From contig NC_084671.1 in the NCBI RefSeq assembly GCF_028389875.1, positions 29,941,083-30,005,082 of the forward strand: a stretch of DNA of 64,000 nucleotides, given 5' to 3'. A program made the position numbers and the translations under genes. How positions within the stretch are numbered: position 1 is the first letter of the stretch; every line of letters begins with the position of its first letter. The stretch comes from Rhea pennata (lineage: Eukaryota; Chordata; Aves; Rheiformes; Rheidae). Positions 35,423 through 47,390 of the stretch are shown one piece after another. The notes under the pieces were generated by a model. It made no database searches, was not told the origin of the DNA, and worked only from the letters and a program-made list of their open reading frames with translations.

Positions 35423-38400
35423 CTTTTCTTTCTTCCTCAGCTGCGAGAAAAGATTAAGATTAAACTGGTCATCTTGTGATCAAATGCAAAATTGAGAGCC
35501 TTGGGGTAGCTTTTCATTGCTTTGGTTATACAAGAATAGCTCAGTCATGTCTTACACAAGGAAGTAAAAGCTGTACATTGAAGCGTTAATCCATCAAAAT
35601 ATTCTTCTCTGGCATGGCAAATGCTTTTGGCTGCTAGTATAGTGGAACTAGGAGTACTTATACTCTCATCTTTTAGGAAAATGAAAACAGTCTTTTCAAA
35701 TTTGAGGTTTTATTTAGAGAATATTAATCTTTTTACAACCTAAGAGGGAAATAAGAATGTGAAATGGAAGCACTACACTGAAAATAGCATATTTTTTCTG
35801 TTTTCTGGATAAAACCCAAATGAATTCTTGGTAGTTCCTGGTACTTATTTTTCTTTCCCAAGAAATGCTGAGCCTGGATTTCTGTTTTTTCTTTCTTTTT
35901 CTGTTTTCTTTTGCTTTGGTTTGCAATCAGGAGGCAGAGAACAATTTTTTAAAAGGGGGAAGTGCCCCTGCATGTGACTGTTTTTCTCTCCCCTCTTCCT
36001 TCATCCCCAGTAAAAACAGTGCTACAGCACACACATCAGCCAGCTGTGTTGTGGAGACTGAAAACTATTAAGAAAAAAGACCAACCTCTTCAGATTTTCG
36101 CTCATATTGAAGCCTTTTCAGCATGTTGTGCAGGCCTGAGGGGTGTGGCTGAGAACATTAACCCAAGTCATGCGTGCAGCTGTTTGTAAGTGTTAAAAGA
36201 TAAAAGCTAGTTTGGCTCTATTTAAAAAGAGCCTTTGTCACAGTTACTTCTAATTATTAAATATGAAGTACAAACTACTTGGAAAATATTGGAAAAATGC
36301 CTTAAGTCTCTAATTGCAAAAGAAGAAGATTTGAAGGACAAAGCAAGTAATTCCTCAAAGGCTGTGTTTTGTAGCTTCTTATAGATATATTTTGGCTTTA
36401 ATTTGCGTGCTGTTTTGCAAGAACTGCCATGAAGTCAGTGGAGCAGAGATTCATATAAACAGTATAAGTCACTATCTTTGTGGGTATGGAACTAAATAGA
36501 ACTAATATGCTTCTTACTATTTACAGAGGAAATTTTCCTTGCACATGCCCTTCATCTAACTTGTTTTTACTCTGGTAGCATGTAATCTACCTGTGGCTAG
36601 TAGCTAATAGTCACAGTTACAACCAGCATTCAGAAACAGAATGGAAAATGAACATCAGCTTTTTCTGCTAGGTGCTGCTGGCACATGTATTGCTGGATTC
36701 CCACTCATGGTCCTTCAGAGACCCAAAGAAGGCAGACTGAGGTTGAGTCAAAAATTTCTGAGTGTACTTGCATTACTTTAAGTAACTTTGAATTAAGGCC
36801 TGGGATTTTACACTTCTGACCTTTATGTACTGAAGTATGTTGCCTTTCTTGATAAACCAGATAAGGTGACAGTTTAAATGTTAAAAGGGTGTGCGTATGT
36901 TTGTTTTTAATGACCTTGTAAATTCTAGTTTTCTCTAAAGAAGTTGTCCAAAGACAAATTTTTTTCTTAAGTGGATTTAAACAGCAATTAAAGTTATGAA
37001 TCAGCGAATTTCTGGAAGTCACTAGGTCTGCTACTTTATTACAAAACACACCTGTTGTGTAAAGGAAGTCCGTGTTAACTGCTGCAAATAGCCTGCATTT
37101 TCTGTGTTCAGTCAGTTTCATAGACAAAGTTTTTAAAGAGTACCAGATTAAATAGCTGTCAGATTACACACTAAGTCATACCAATTTACGCTGATGCTGT
37201 GGTTTGTATGCTTGTTTACAATCAGAAAGAGACAGCTGGGTTTTATAGTACATGTTTTAATAAACAAACCTCATTGCTGAAGGACCTGGCTTCTCTAATA
37301 CGCATTTAAAGAAACTTCCACATAATTTTATGCATACTGTTTGATAACACCTTCTGGCTATTGGAAAAAAAATTGTTATGCAATCTTTGAGATCTTCATA
37401 ACTTCAATTGAAAAAGTTAATTCTACATATGATGGCTTATGCAGTAGCTCTTTGAAGAGCAAGCCTTGTCTTTGGGCAGTGGTTCTTTGAACCCAGCTGC
37501 TTGATGCTGCCCTATTACAGAGGGCATGATGCATTGTTCCCAGTCTGTTTGGGCAGCTAATTATGGCCAGTTCTGAGTCTCCTTGCTAGTTAGGCCTCTG
37601 ATTCCTTGCTTTTTTGATGTTGTTTTTAGGGCTAGAGCAGTGAGTTCAAAAGAACTTGAGAGCAGTAAGGGTTAAACTAAAATCCCATTTTCTTTGAGGA
37701 GCAGGGAGGGACCAGGGAAGCATCACTTGGCCTGAATTTCATTGGCTTCCAAAAATTGCAAAGATGCATAAAATGTGGTGTTCTTTCTAAAAGCTCACAA
37801 AGAAAGGGAGAAGCTAGAACCTTGTGTAGGAATGCTTTCAGGAATGGCAAGATACATGTCGTTTCAGGAACTTTAAGGTTGCTACTATATTTTACCTCTT
37901 CATCTTAAATCAGCTTTTGAGTTTTTTTTAATTAATTTTTTAGAAAACTTCCACTACTTTCTTCTTGTTTAATATCTTTTCTATCAAGTTAGTTGTATCA
38001 AAAAGGTAGCACCCTATGCCAAGATAGGGAGAGACTGCAGGGATGTTGGTAGGTGAAGTGCAGAGTCTCATGAAGATTGGGTGTACCTTGTCTGGCAGTA
38101 TTGACAAATTTGATGCATCCTCCTTCCCCCCCTCCCCCAAATGATTTCCTCATCCTCATTTTCAAGTGGAAAAACTGCTGCTTTAAAGGCAAAACAGAAT
38201 TGAATACGAGGGCATGTTTTGACCCCTATATCAGCCACTTATGTTGTTGGAAATTCCCTTAGTCATTGTTTTGGGCTAACCTAAAATTTTTTTTGATCTC
38301 TGGCTGTTGAGGTCTGTGCATGCTGTGGCTTATTTTTTCTGTAAGGATCATCTTGTACAGTTTTTCTCTGAGTGCAAGATCTTACTGTAGTTTGATTATA

Positions 38401-39134
38401 GTCTGTCTGCTCCTGAACTGTGAGGTTAATGGATACATGTTCTGTGATGTTGGACAAGGTGACTTTTATTCCAGTCTCTTCTTGGCTGTGAGATGCTTAG
38501 TGTCTGTCCACCGCTGATAAATATAGCCATATATATATACACATATATTTTTAATCTGAGAATGTGGCACTTAACATCAGTGCCTGAAGTTGCCTCAGTA
38601 AAACTTTTTACATCACAGTATTGCTGGTAATTGCGGAAGTTCTGGATTTGGTCACTGTCATTAATGACTTTTGAGTGTCTGCAGTACAGAGAAGAGCAAT
38701 TCTGTAATTGTTTAATGGTGCTGAGACTTTAAGATATAGAAGGATAGATAGTACAGGTACATGGAGGAAGGGGGTCAGGTGCTATTTTATAGAACAGCTT
38801 TATGTGAAGAAAATCTGGGTAAACTCAGCTCAGAAGCGTGGTGCCTAATCAGAGACACCAGACTATAGAATAGATAATTTTTTAAAAAGAGTGTTTCCTC
38901 TGTTTGGTGAACTTACAGTTTCAGAATTATGACTTTGCCTATCAATTTTTACAATAGTGACTTTTTCCTTCAATGATGCAACTTAGTGTGGGAGGAGGGA
39001 GAGAATTAACTTGGAAGATTTCAACTCACTGTGCTGGGAGGGACCAAACTCAAGGAAACCTCTGATCTATATACACAACTGCTGCATTTTTTATAAATAT
39101 ATGTAAATGTCCTATTGTAATATTTGATCCTGGA

Positions 39135-39140
39135 AATAAA
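39135..39140 (+). terminator. UBXN7: Distal poly(A) signal, probable UBXN7 end
   Basis: AATAAA within a TTTATAAATATATGTAAATG-rich AU context, followed by T/GT-rich sequence (CTGTTTTCAGTAGTTTTC) within 30 bases. This is the arrangement of a strong cleavage site, expected near 39155. Confidence 0.55.
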
Positions 39141-39913
39141 ACAAACTGTTTTCAGTAGTTTTCTTCATCTCTTGTTTTCTTTTTATTTCTAATGAGAGTC
39201 TGTGTTGCTGTGTTACATGGAAGGTTTCTAAGTTTTTTCTCAAGTTTATGGGGTAGAAGGAAGGAAGATCAAGACTGAGTTCCCTGATTGTGTGTATCTG
39301 AAAGTTTAGTGAAATTACCAGGTTAGGTACTTTTATATTTTTTTTTTTTTTGCTAGTAATCTAAATCTTGCTTTGGCAGAGTAGGTCTCAGTGCTGTACC
39401 CTGGGTTGAAACTAGGGAATGTATCCTTACATTCAGAAAATTGAATGGAGACAGGGTTGTTCCTGTTTTCTTCCCCTCCTCAAGGAAGAGCAGAGAATAT
39501 GGCTTTCCGTTCTGTTCTGTTTCTGTTCATAATGTCCTCATGGTGTGCTTATTGTCAGGATGGAGCCTCTAGCCTTTGTAATTCTCTTTTTGGCTCCTTG
39601 CGAAACTTCGTAAGTGCCTCACAAAAAATGACAATAACCTTCTTGGAAGTCATTATTATGACTTCCTTTTTTGGTTGGTTGGTTTTTTGCTTGATGGTTT
39701 CTTTGTTGTTGTTTGTTTGAGGGGTTTTTTTTGGTCTTATTCAGAAAGCTGAGTGTATTCTGCTTGCGCTTGAGAAGACTGGAGGGTTCCAACTCTGCAA
39801 GTATTTCATTATTTGGTGCTTACCAAGCACACCACCTTATTTCTATGCCAGGAGCGTACTCCCTTCTTGACAAGTATTAAGTGGGTATAGTGAAGTAATT
39901 AATTACTACTTGA

Positions 39914-39923
39914 GGGGGGGGGG
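39914..39923. repeat. G10 homopolymer
   Basis: Ten consecutive G bases. Confidence 0.95.
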
Positions 39924-40536
39924 AAGCTTAAGAATGTGATCTGAAGTTGTCCTTGTGTTCCTGACTTCAATGAGGGCAGAATGTAAGTAACCTCTATTAA
40001 AGTGGTATTGCCCCAGTCTTTCCCTGTTGGAACTCTCCAAAATATAGAATAGGGTGACTATATGTCAACAGTCATGCTAAATAAAACCTCAAAGCAGTGC
40101 TCATAACTCATTTCCAAATTGTAATTTGAAAGGACTGCAAATGTTCATAGTGCTTGGCTGGGTGTGGTGTATCTAAATCCTTTTTGGGAGACAGTAACCT
40201 AAAATGGAGCCTGGGAGAAAGAGCTGTTTCTGAAGCTGGCTTTTCAGTGATGTCTTGGAAGCAAGTTTCTCTGCAGGTCCTCCATTTCAGCATATGCACC
40301 TCTTGTCTCACTGTGTTAAGACACAGACAATTCCAATTTCTGTGAGGAAGACTCATTTGCCCACCTCTGAAGTCTGGAAAATAACCTGATTTCAAATTGT
40401 TTCCATCCTGGCTTAGAAAAAGATTTCCCATTCTGTCTGAGTCAGAAATACCATTTTCATCGCAGCCTATAGGTCAAGGAACTACTACAAAATAGACATA
40501 CAAGATCTCTGCCCTCTGCCTCTCTTCATCCCCTTA

Positions 40537-40557
40537 CCCCCCCCCCCCCCCCGCCCC
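40537..40557. repeat. C16 homopolymer
   Basis: Sixteen C bases, then G and CCCC. The complementary strand is a G run able to form quadruplex structures, and assembly length here is unreliable. Confidence 0.95.
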
Positions 40558-40763
40558 GAGTCTCCAGCTTCTAACTGGATTGGTTTATTTCATCTGAAGT
40601 AATAATTTTAGGTGGCATTTATAAGAAAGTTAAAGCAAATGCAACATTCCTTAGCAGTGCAATGTTGATATTTCTTAAATCAAACTCTGCATATTGTTTG
40701 TGTAGAGGAATAACCTCTAGTGAACATGTCCTCACCTGTGCTTGGAAACATTCCAGCTGGCGG

Positions 40764-40799
40764 ATTGTGGTAGGAATGCAGATTGTGGTAGGAATGCAG
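40764..40799. repeat. Perfect 18-base tandem duplication
   Basis: ATTGTGGTAGGAATGCAG occurs twice, head to tail, with no difference between copies, which suggests a recent slippage event. Confidence 0.95.
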
Positions 40800-43604
40800 A
40801 GGACTTGCAGATGCTATCAAAGAGCAGTGCAAGAGATCTTTGAATCACACTGAGCATTTTCTGGGTGACAAGAAGATGGTGCTTGGTTTGGAACAGCATG
40901 ATTCTAGCCAAGCAAGCCTCCAGAGGAGACATCTTGTTTATTCAGCAACCCAAAAAACCTAACCTGCCATGCAATTTCCAGAAACCCGGAGGAGTTCAGG
41001 GAAGCGAAGTGTGGAAGAGTGTGGTTAAGAGAAAGCAGATGTAGTAGTTATAAAAGACTCACCCTGAATTTCAGAAAGGTCGATTGCCTAATCTTAGGGC
41101 AAAATGTGGATTGGAGAAGCGTGGTGTCTTGGGATAAGGTGACATGAAACTGTTACCATGTGTTGTTAATCTGCATCTTTTCCATTGCTGGTTAAATGAT
41201 GATCCATTGTTAGAAAAGAAATTAGGAGTATTTGCTAAGCCATAGTCATTCTGTGGGAATACATTTGATAACCCTGGTTGGTGATTCGACAGTAAACTGT
41301 TTTGACTATGCTTGTCCCACTGACACTTCCATAATTAAGTTCTTGTGATAAAGGAGGACTTGCAGCTTCTCTCACCGCTCAGAAAGCTGTGCTGTCCTCC
41401 TATGCAGGACTAAAATTAGCCCTTTTTTATTATTCTGGAGTTCAGCTAGAGTAGGTGTAAATGTAAGATTAGCAATCCTGGGGAAAAAGCTTATTCTGAT
41501 GCTTCATGCTGAATGGCATGTGTTTTCCTGTGGGAAATGATTGACCAGATCATATGTTGGCAATGTAGGAAGCTCAGATTACCATGACGTAGAAAGGGCA
41601 CAAGATGAAGTTGCAACAAATTTTTTTCCAGTAGAGTGAAAAATGCTTCCTCTCTTTGTATGTATATATTAAAAAAAATAGAGAGAGGAGAAATTGGATT
41701 ATTCTCTACTGTTAGCTGTCTGATATTGAAAATGCTTTGGTTTTACTATTGTCTACTTTTTAGAGACCAATCTGTGTTATTTAAGAATAAAAGGGAGATT
41801 TATATGCTGGTAATCTTTTTTTCTCAGAGGAACTATCACATTGTCCAGATAATCTGCTCCTTCTAGATCTTTTCTTCAAAGAAAAACGATATTGAGGTAA
41901 TCCAGCATCGTTTGCTCAGTGTATGCATGTATGTGTATCTCAAAGGCTTCAACTCCCTTTTCTGATTCTCCTGACAGAGGAGCAGGTTTTATATTCTTGA
42001 GCTTCTCATACCAGTTGATTTGACAACAGGAAAAGACATTTTGAAATACATTGGAAAATACTACTCATATGCATTACTCTAGGCAAGGAAGTTGGGTTAT
42101 AAATTGTCTGGTGATTGGAGGTAGCTCTTTAGTTCCTGTTTGTCTGCTGTTTTGGTGCAGGACTGCCTCCAGGCTAATGCAGAGCTGCACTTGCTCTTCA
42201 ATGCCTCTGCCTCTTGCAGAAGGGGCAGCACCATGTCCCAAGCAGCTGACCTACTTCAGGTTCTCATGATGGATCCGTGAGGAATAAGGACCTTCTCCAA
42301 ACTCTCTTCTTTGACAAAGACTTCTGAAGCTTAGTTGGCAAGGGCTAGTATCAAGCACTGTGCAAGGCATTGCACCCTGAACTAAAGGATGAAGAGGAGG
42401 TGGGTTCAGCTCGCCAGTTCAACATCAGCTTTCCAGATTGGGAGTCTTCCTGGTCAGAATCCCACTTACGTTGCTCCAAGGCTCCTCTGATCCCCACTGA
42501 GGAGGGCTGGTGTTTTTCGTGCTGGGAAGGTGCTGCCAAATGCTACCGCCAGGGTGCATTTATGTGCTGGGAAGAGTGGGGAGTCTGTTAGCTGTCAGGG
42601 AGCACTCTGAATACCTTCGAGGGGCCTTGCCTTTGGGATACAGACTGCATTTTTTCTTGAGAAAAGATGGATAGTGGCAGTGCTCACCAAAGAGTATAGT
42701 TCTGATGGCAAACCCACAGAACTCATTTTTCTTATGCTTTGTCAGGAACTGGAGCTTTTCTCACAAGCAAATACCTAGGATTCTTCCTTTTACTTACAGA
42801 GCCCAAGAATACCACCTGTCTGGTGTGGGCCGCTCCAGTGAGGAACATTCCTCTTCACTAGCACTGCCTGGAATTTATCAGGCTGAAAAACTGGCTCACT
42901 TTTGCCAGCTTTTGTACTACAACTTCCCTGTCTACATTCTCCCAGGCTCCATTCCTGTTGAAGTACTTACCTATCCTGCAGCTGCTATGATCAGACCTTC
43001 TCTATGGGCAAAAAAGTGTGAGCTTCTCTAATGCATGCATTGCCGTGAATTAAACAGAATGCATGTGTCTAGTTCACAGCCATGAGCACGCCAGATAGGA
43101 CTTTCTAATTTTGACCTCATCATGGAAGTGGTATCATCCAAGAAAAGCAGCTATCCGTCTAGTCCTGCAGTTAAGAAACTTAGCACAACAATGATTTCAG
43201 GTTCTCCATACAGCTTCACAAGTAAGCTGATGTGCCTGGTTTATTGCTCTTTGTGCTCTTCTACCTGCATATAGCTATTTGGTGGTCAGAAATCAGCTGA
43301 TGATTTACAATAACAAAAATATTCAGAAAGAATACCTCTTTCTAAATGTTATCACTAAATGTGTCAGATATATGTAACAGGGCATGTTGAACACCTGGAG
43401 GGAAAGCTGGGACATCTGCAAGAAAATGAAAGGCAGAAGATAGGAACTGGCTGAGGTGTCCAGCCCCGAAGAAAAGAGAAGATGAGATGATTTCCAAAAG
43501 GACTGCGGGGAAATTGCCTCTTGGGTGGAGAAAGGTGTTCCTGTGGGCGCAGCTTGCTAACCAGGAGGAGAGTGATGCCTCCTCCTACCATTTGTTGACT
43601 GCAG

Positions 43605-43769
43605 TTGCCCAGAGAGGTTGTGGAGTCTCCTTCTCTGGAGATGTTCAAAACCTGCCTGGACATAATCCTGCCCCACATGCTCAGGGAGACCTTGCTTGAG
43701 CAGGGGTGTTGGACTAGATGATCTCCAGAGGTCCCTTCCAACCTCAACAATTCTATGATTCTGTGATTC
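43605..43769 (+). mobile_element. CR1 LINE, 3' end fragment
   Basis: Starts TTGCCCAGAGAGGTTGTGG and ends TTCTATGATTCTGTGATTC, the standard CR1 3' tail. About 165 bases remain. It is on the plus strand, opposite to most copies in this window. Confidence 0.95.
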
Positions 43770-46440
43770 CTGGAAATAAAAAGACAACAAGGTTTGGCCA
43801 TGGCACTGTTTTCTGGGTGGCAAATGGGACAAACTCCCTGCAGTAAGTACCTAATTTGCAGAGCAATGACATCTCTCATTTTCTCCCAGCTTTCTCTGGG
43901 TTTTAGTTAAAGTCTGTAAGAGCTGTACTCGTGCAAGAGTCTTGACTTCTGTTAAAATATCGCTGTGCTCCCTTCTGTGGAAAAAAATGAGAAGAGCCTC
44001 AACAAAAGAAATAAGGTGTAATGTGATAGAAGCAGCTCTTGGCAGAGGATGTAGATTCGTGCTATGGCAAAACAATAGCATTTTGAATAGGCTGCAGAGA
44101 AGGGAGGAGAAATTTCTCTGTGAATAGACAATCCAAGTTATACCAGAAGAAATGATGTAAAAGAAATCTGTAGTAGTTTGTTATTTAATGATGTACCTCC
44201 TATTAATCTGAGAAGGGATCCATAAAGTAGGAAGCCTACTGGAAGTCTGGTTTGGCTAGTAAGAGTGTGTTTTAAATCTTTATACTTAGTTTGATATGTG
44301 ATTTTTCTTAAATATTGAATGAACAATTATAAAACAACTCAGTCAAATACATATATCAGCCATAAGTGATCTGTGAGCATCTGAGCACTTATTTCATCTG
44401 TTTAGGAAAAAGGTGAGTTATGTATAACTGGGGAAAGTAAGGAGTTTTTTGTTTTGTTTTGTTTTTTTGCAGTTAGCAGTCACTCTCAGTTTGTGTGTTA
44501 GATGATGGCCTGCTTACCCCCTTTGAAAGTGGTGTCAGTCTCCACCATTGCAAGTCCAATACCAAAGCTGGCAATGCACACAATGTGTGAGCCAGCTCCC
44601 AACCCCCTCAGCTGGCACATGATGAATTCATGCCCTGCTCCAGAAGAGAAGAAGGTGTGGGCCAGACTGTGACACCATGTTTACTCGAAACCTTCTTGTG
44701 CTCTTTAGGAAGCAGTTGTGATGGGCAGCCCGAGAGCAAGATTTCTGGAAAGAACTCAGGAAACATCATGTGTCTGGGACCTCAGTGACATGTCAGTAAA
44801 ATTTTCTGGCCAGAGCTATTTGAGCCATCTTGCTTGTGTGAGCATTATAGCTTTTATTTGAGATTGCCAGCAATGTTTTTAGTATAGAAATCTTGCTGCA
44901 ACTTCATTTTCGATAGATGGAAGCTTAAGGATGGTCCCAGTATACCAGCCTTTTCATCAATCACATTCAAGAAGGGAGAGAGTGTTTAGATAACTGCACC
45001 AGCAAGCTGAAGTCACAGGAGTCATCTTCTGGCATGAAATTCTTCATGCTATGTGTTTTGTAGTCTCCGTCACACATGTCGGCATGTTGAAAGATCAGCC
45101 ACCACCATCTTCCTTAAAAATGAGTCCCTACAAATGGTGATATATCATTGTACTGCACATCAACCCATAACCATGGAAAGTGGACTAAATTTATACAGCT
45201 AAGCCCTCAGACAATACCACACCTGCTCAGAGGAAAACATTAGCTAAATTTCTTAATTTCTTCTGAAAACCTGCTGAAAAAACATTTTCACCCAAATGGA
45301 AATCCTTAAAGGAGGGAGATCCAGGTTGATCTTAATGAGTCCTTGTAGGTTAACTTAACCTACTTAACCTGGAAACTGCAGCACAAACAGAAAGCTACCA
45401 TCTGTGTCATCCTCATCCTGCATTGGAAGTGGTATAGATAAGAGTTAAGTACTGTACTGATAAAAGATGACACATGAAGATTAATTTGCTCATGCTTCCC
45501 CTTCATCATTCTTAGGCAGTTCCTCCCTGCTTCCAATCCAGCACCAGAGCAAACTTCTTGGGAGACCAAAAAAGAACAAAGAAGCCATGCCAGACCACTG
45601 AATGCAGACCCTGTACAGGTGTCCATGCAACCACCACCATGTCTGACCTTCACCAACACCAGCTAAAACCCAAATGCTTTGGAAAATGTGCTGACTACAA
45701 GCAAGTGTGGCAGCTTGTGTAGGTAGAAATACCCAGCTGAATGAAGGAAAAAACTTTTAATGTAGCCTCTTCATCTGGGATCCCTCAGATCTTTTAAGAA
45801 GTCTCTAAAGGTCTACAAAATACCTGGAAGAGCTTGAGTCTGCAAACCAGCATTCAGTTTATTCCTGGATATTAATAGTCTCTTTAAGAAGGGCCCCGAA
45901 AGTGCAGTCTGTGCTCTGAATTAGATGATGTCTCTAAAATGTAAACAACAGTATTAATGGCTAATCCTTGTGTCCCATCAATAAACTGTATTATTTTAGT
46001 ATTTTATTTTCACCATATTTTTGAACTTTAAAAAAGCCATAGCTGTCAAAATAAAATGGTTCAATTTTGTCCTGTATCAGGTCATGGTCCATCAAAGATG
46101 TTCCAAGATGAAACATTTGCTAGCAGTTTCAGATTGTTAGAACACAATTTTTAAGATGTCTTTTCTCCTTCATGTCTCGTAAATTCATTTTGTTTAGTGA
46201 AATACTGGTTTGGAACAGCTCTCCCTAAACTTTTTTTTAACAGCAACACTCTTGCAGGCAAAAGATTAAAATATCTCCCAGATGGAGCACAAATTCTTCT
46301 TGCAAGAATATTGTGCATTTCCCTGCATTTATAGACAGTACTTTCCTTTTGTGAAGGAGAAGCACTCAGCAGACTGAGGGTCTTTTTCTGTTGACAGGAG
46401 CTTGATGCTTGCAAGGCTTAATATTCTCACAATGCCAAAC

Positions 46441-46675
46441 AATCACAAAATCATAGAATCAGTGAGGTTGGAAGGGACCTCTGGAGATCAGCTAGTCCAA
46501 CCTCCCTGCTTAAGCAGGGTCACTTACAGAATGTTAGACGGGGCTTCGTCCAGGTGGCCTTTGAACCTCTCTGGGCAACCTCTTGCAGTGCTCTGTCACT
46601 CTCACAGTGAAGACATTCCTCGTCATATTTGGCCAGAACATTCTGTGGTTCAGTTTTTGCCCATTGCCTCTCTGA
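46441..46675 (-). mobile_element. CR1 LINE, 3' fragment
   Basis: AATCACAAAATCATAGAATC, then GAGGTTGGAAGGGACC: the reverse complement of the CR1 tail. About 235 bases of 3' untranslated region, with a roughly 30-base internal deletion relative to the copy at 14129. Confidence 0.93.
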
Positions 46676-47246
46676 CATTTGAATGGGATGGACACTTACA
46701 GCTGTGGTGAGGAAATATGGTCTTAGCAGTACTCGCTTGGTCCTTCTGCTTGAGCTCGCTGGCTTATTGACCTTGGGGTCCACTGTTCAAGGACAGCTTG
46801 GCTCCACTTGAGTAAGAAGTTTGTGCATTGATGTTTAGGATTCATTCTCCATGCTGGAATTGTATCAGCTTCCTGGCTATGAGAACAGGGCATTGAGGAG
46901 TGGGGATCATTTGTGTTTTCTTGCAAGTCACTTGGTTGATAGTTTTCCTCCGCTGGGGTGTGACGTGGTTAAGGAGCAGGTTCTATGTTGGTCATTCTGT
47001 GTGGGCTTCTATGTTCATTTGCCTTCTTGCTTAGTTCCTCTAGAGAGACAGCTTGCCTTCTTAGAAAAGGAAATCAGATGCAATGCAGATGGCAGAGGCT
47101 GCCTTATTCAGAAAGGACAGTCATTCTTCCTTTCATGCTCTCTGCTGTGTGGGAGAGATGAGGCGTGTGTATGACTGGTGCAGTGGGTGGAGAATGAGCA
47201 GAACCTCAGAGCGGATGAGGAAGACATGGAGCACATGCTAGGACAT

Positions 47247-47254
47247 TATAAATA
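47247..47254 (+). promoter_or_regulatory. TM4SF19: TATA box, probable TM4SF19 promoter
   Basis: TATAAATA (in ACATTATAAATAGCC) lies about 30 bases before a possible start near 47278. A leader of about 113 bases without ATG follows and ends at a consensus splice donor. The spacing of TATA, start and donor fits a tissue-restricted promoter. This is inference from sequence alone. Confidence 0.5.
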
Positions 47255-47277
47255 GCCACCCATTGGTGATGCCTCTG

Positions 47278-47390
47278 CACATTATCTGAGGACAATCAGC
47301 AAGCCACTCGGAGAGCCTGTCTGTGGGGTAGACGCTACCAACTCTGCGTAGCCAACATCCTCCTGCCTTGCTCCCTCTCCTTCCTCCCAG
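47278..47390 (+). other. TM4SF19: Probable non-coding first exon of TM4SF19
   Basis: The stretch contains no ATG and ends TTCCTCCCAG before GTAAGC, a full donor match. The coding exon at 51625 is preceded by a pyrimidine-rich tract and CATGCAG, seven bases before the ATG, so an upstream leader exon is required. This is the best candidate I found. The 5' edge is a guess from the TATA position. Confidence 0.45.

Larger units (their letters stand above)
32627..39155 (+). other. UBXN7: UBXN7 3' untranslated region (probable extent)
   Basis: After the stop there is a tandem poly(A) signal at 32899-32909 that would give a short 3' end of about 300 bases. The sequence then continues for 6.2 kb with no gene, to a well-placed AATAAA at 39135. 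I infer alternative short and long forms. The region holds A32 at 33273-33304 and T30 at 35387-35416. Open frames within it, including a 140-codon one on the minus strand at 36705-37127, resemble no family I know. Confidence 0.55.
39156..47246. other. Intergenic stretch between UBXN7 and TM4SF19
   Basis: No proven gene. It holds a G10 run at 39914-39923, a C16 run at 40537-40552, an 18-base tandem duplication at 40764-40799, and CR1 fragments at 43605-43769 (plus) and 46441-46675 (minus). A 117-nt exon-like block on the minus strand lies at 44518-44634 (see findings). The rest shows only short unsupported frames. Confidence 0.75.

Noticed and set aside
36705-37127. A 140-codon open frame on the minus strand opposite the UBXN7 3' untranslated region
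   Set aside because: No recognisable motif, no splice-site frame, and AT-rich codon content like the flanks. It is most likely chance.
43000-46440. A gene in the 43-46 kb gap suggested by several 60-170 codon frames
   Set aside because: The longest ones overlap the CR1 at 43605-43769 or show no family resemblance. Only the 117-nt block at 44518-44634 has exon-like borders, and that is reported as a finding, not as a gene.
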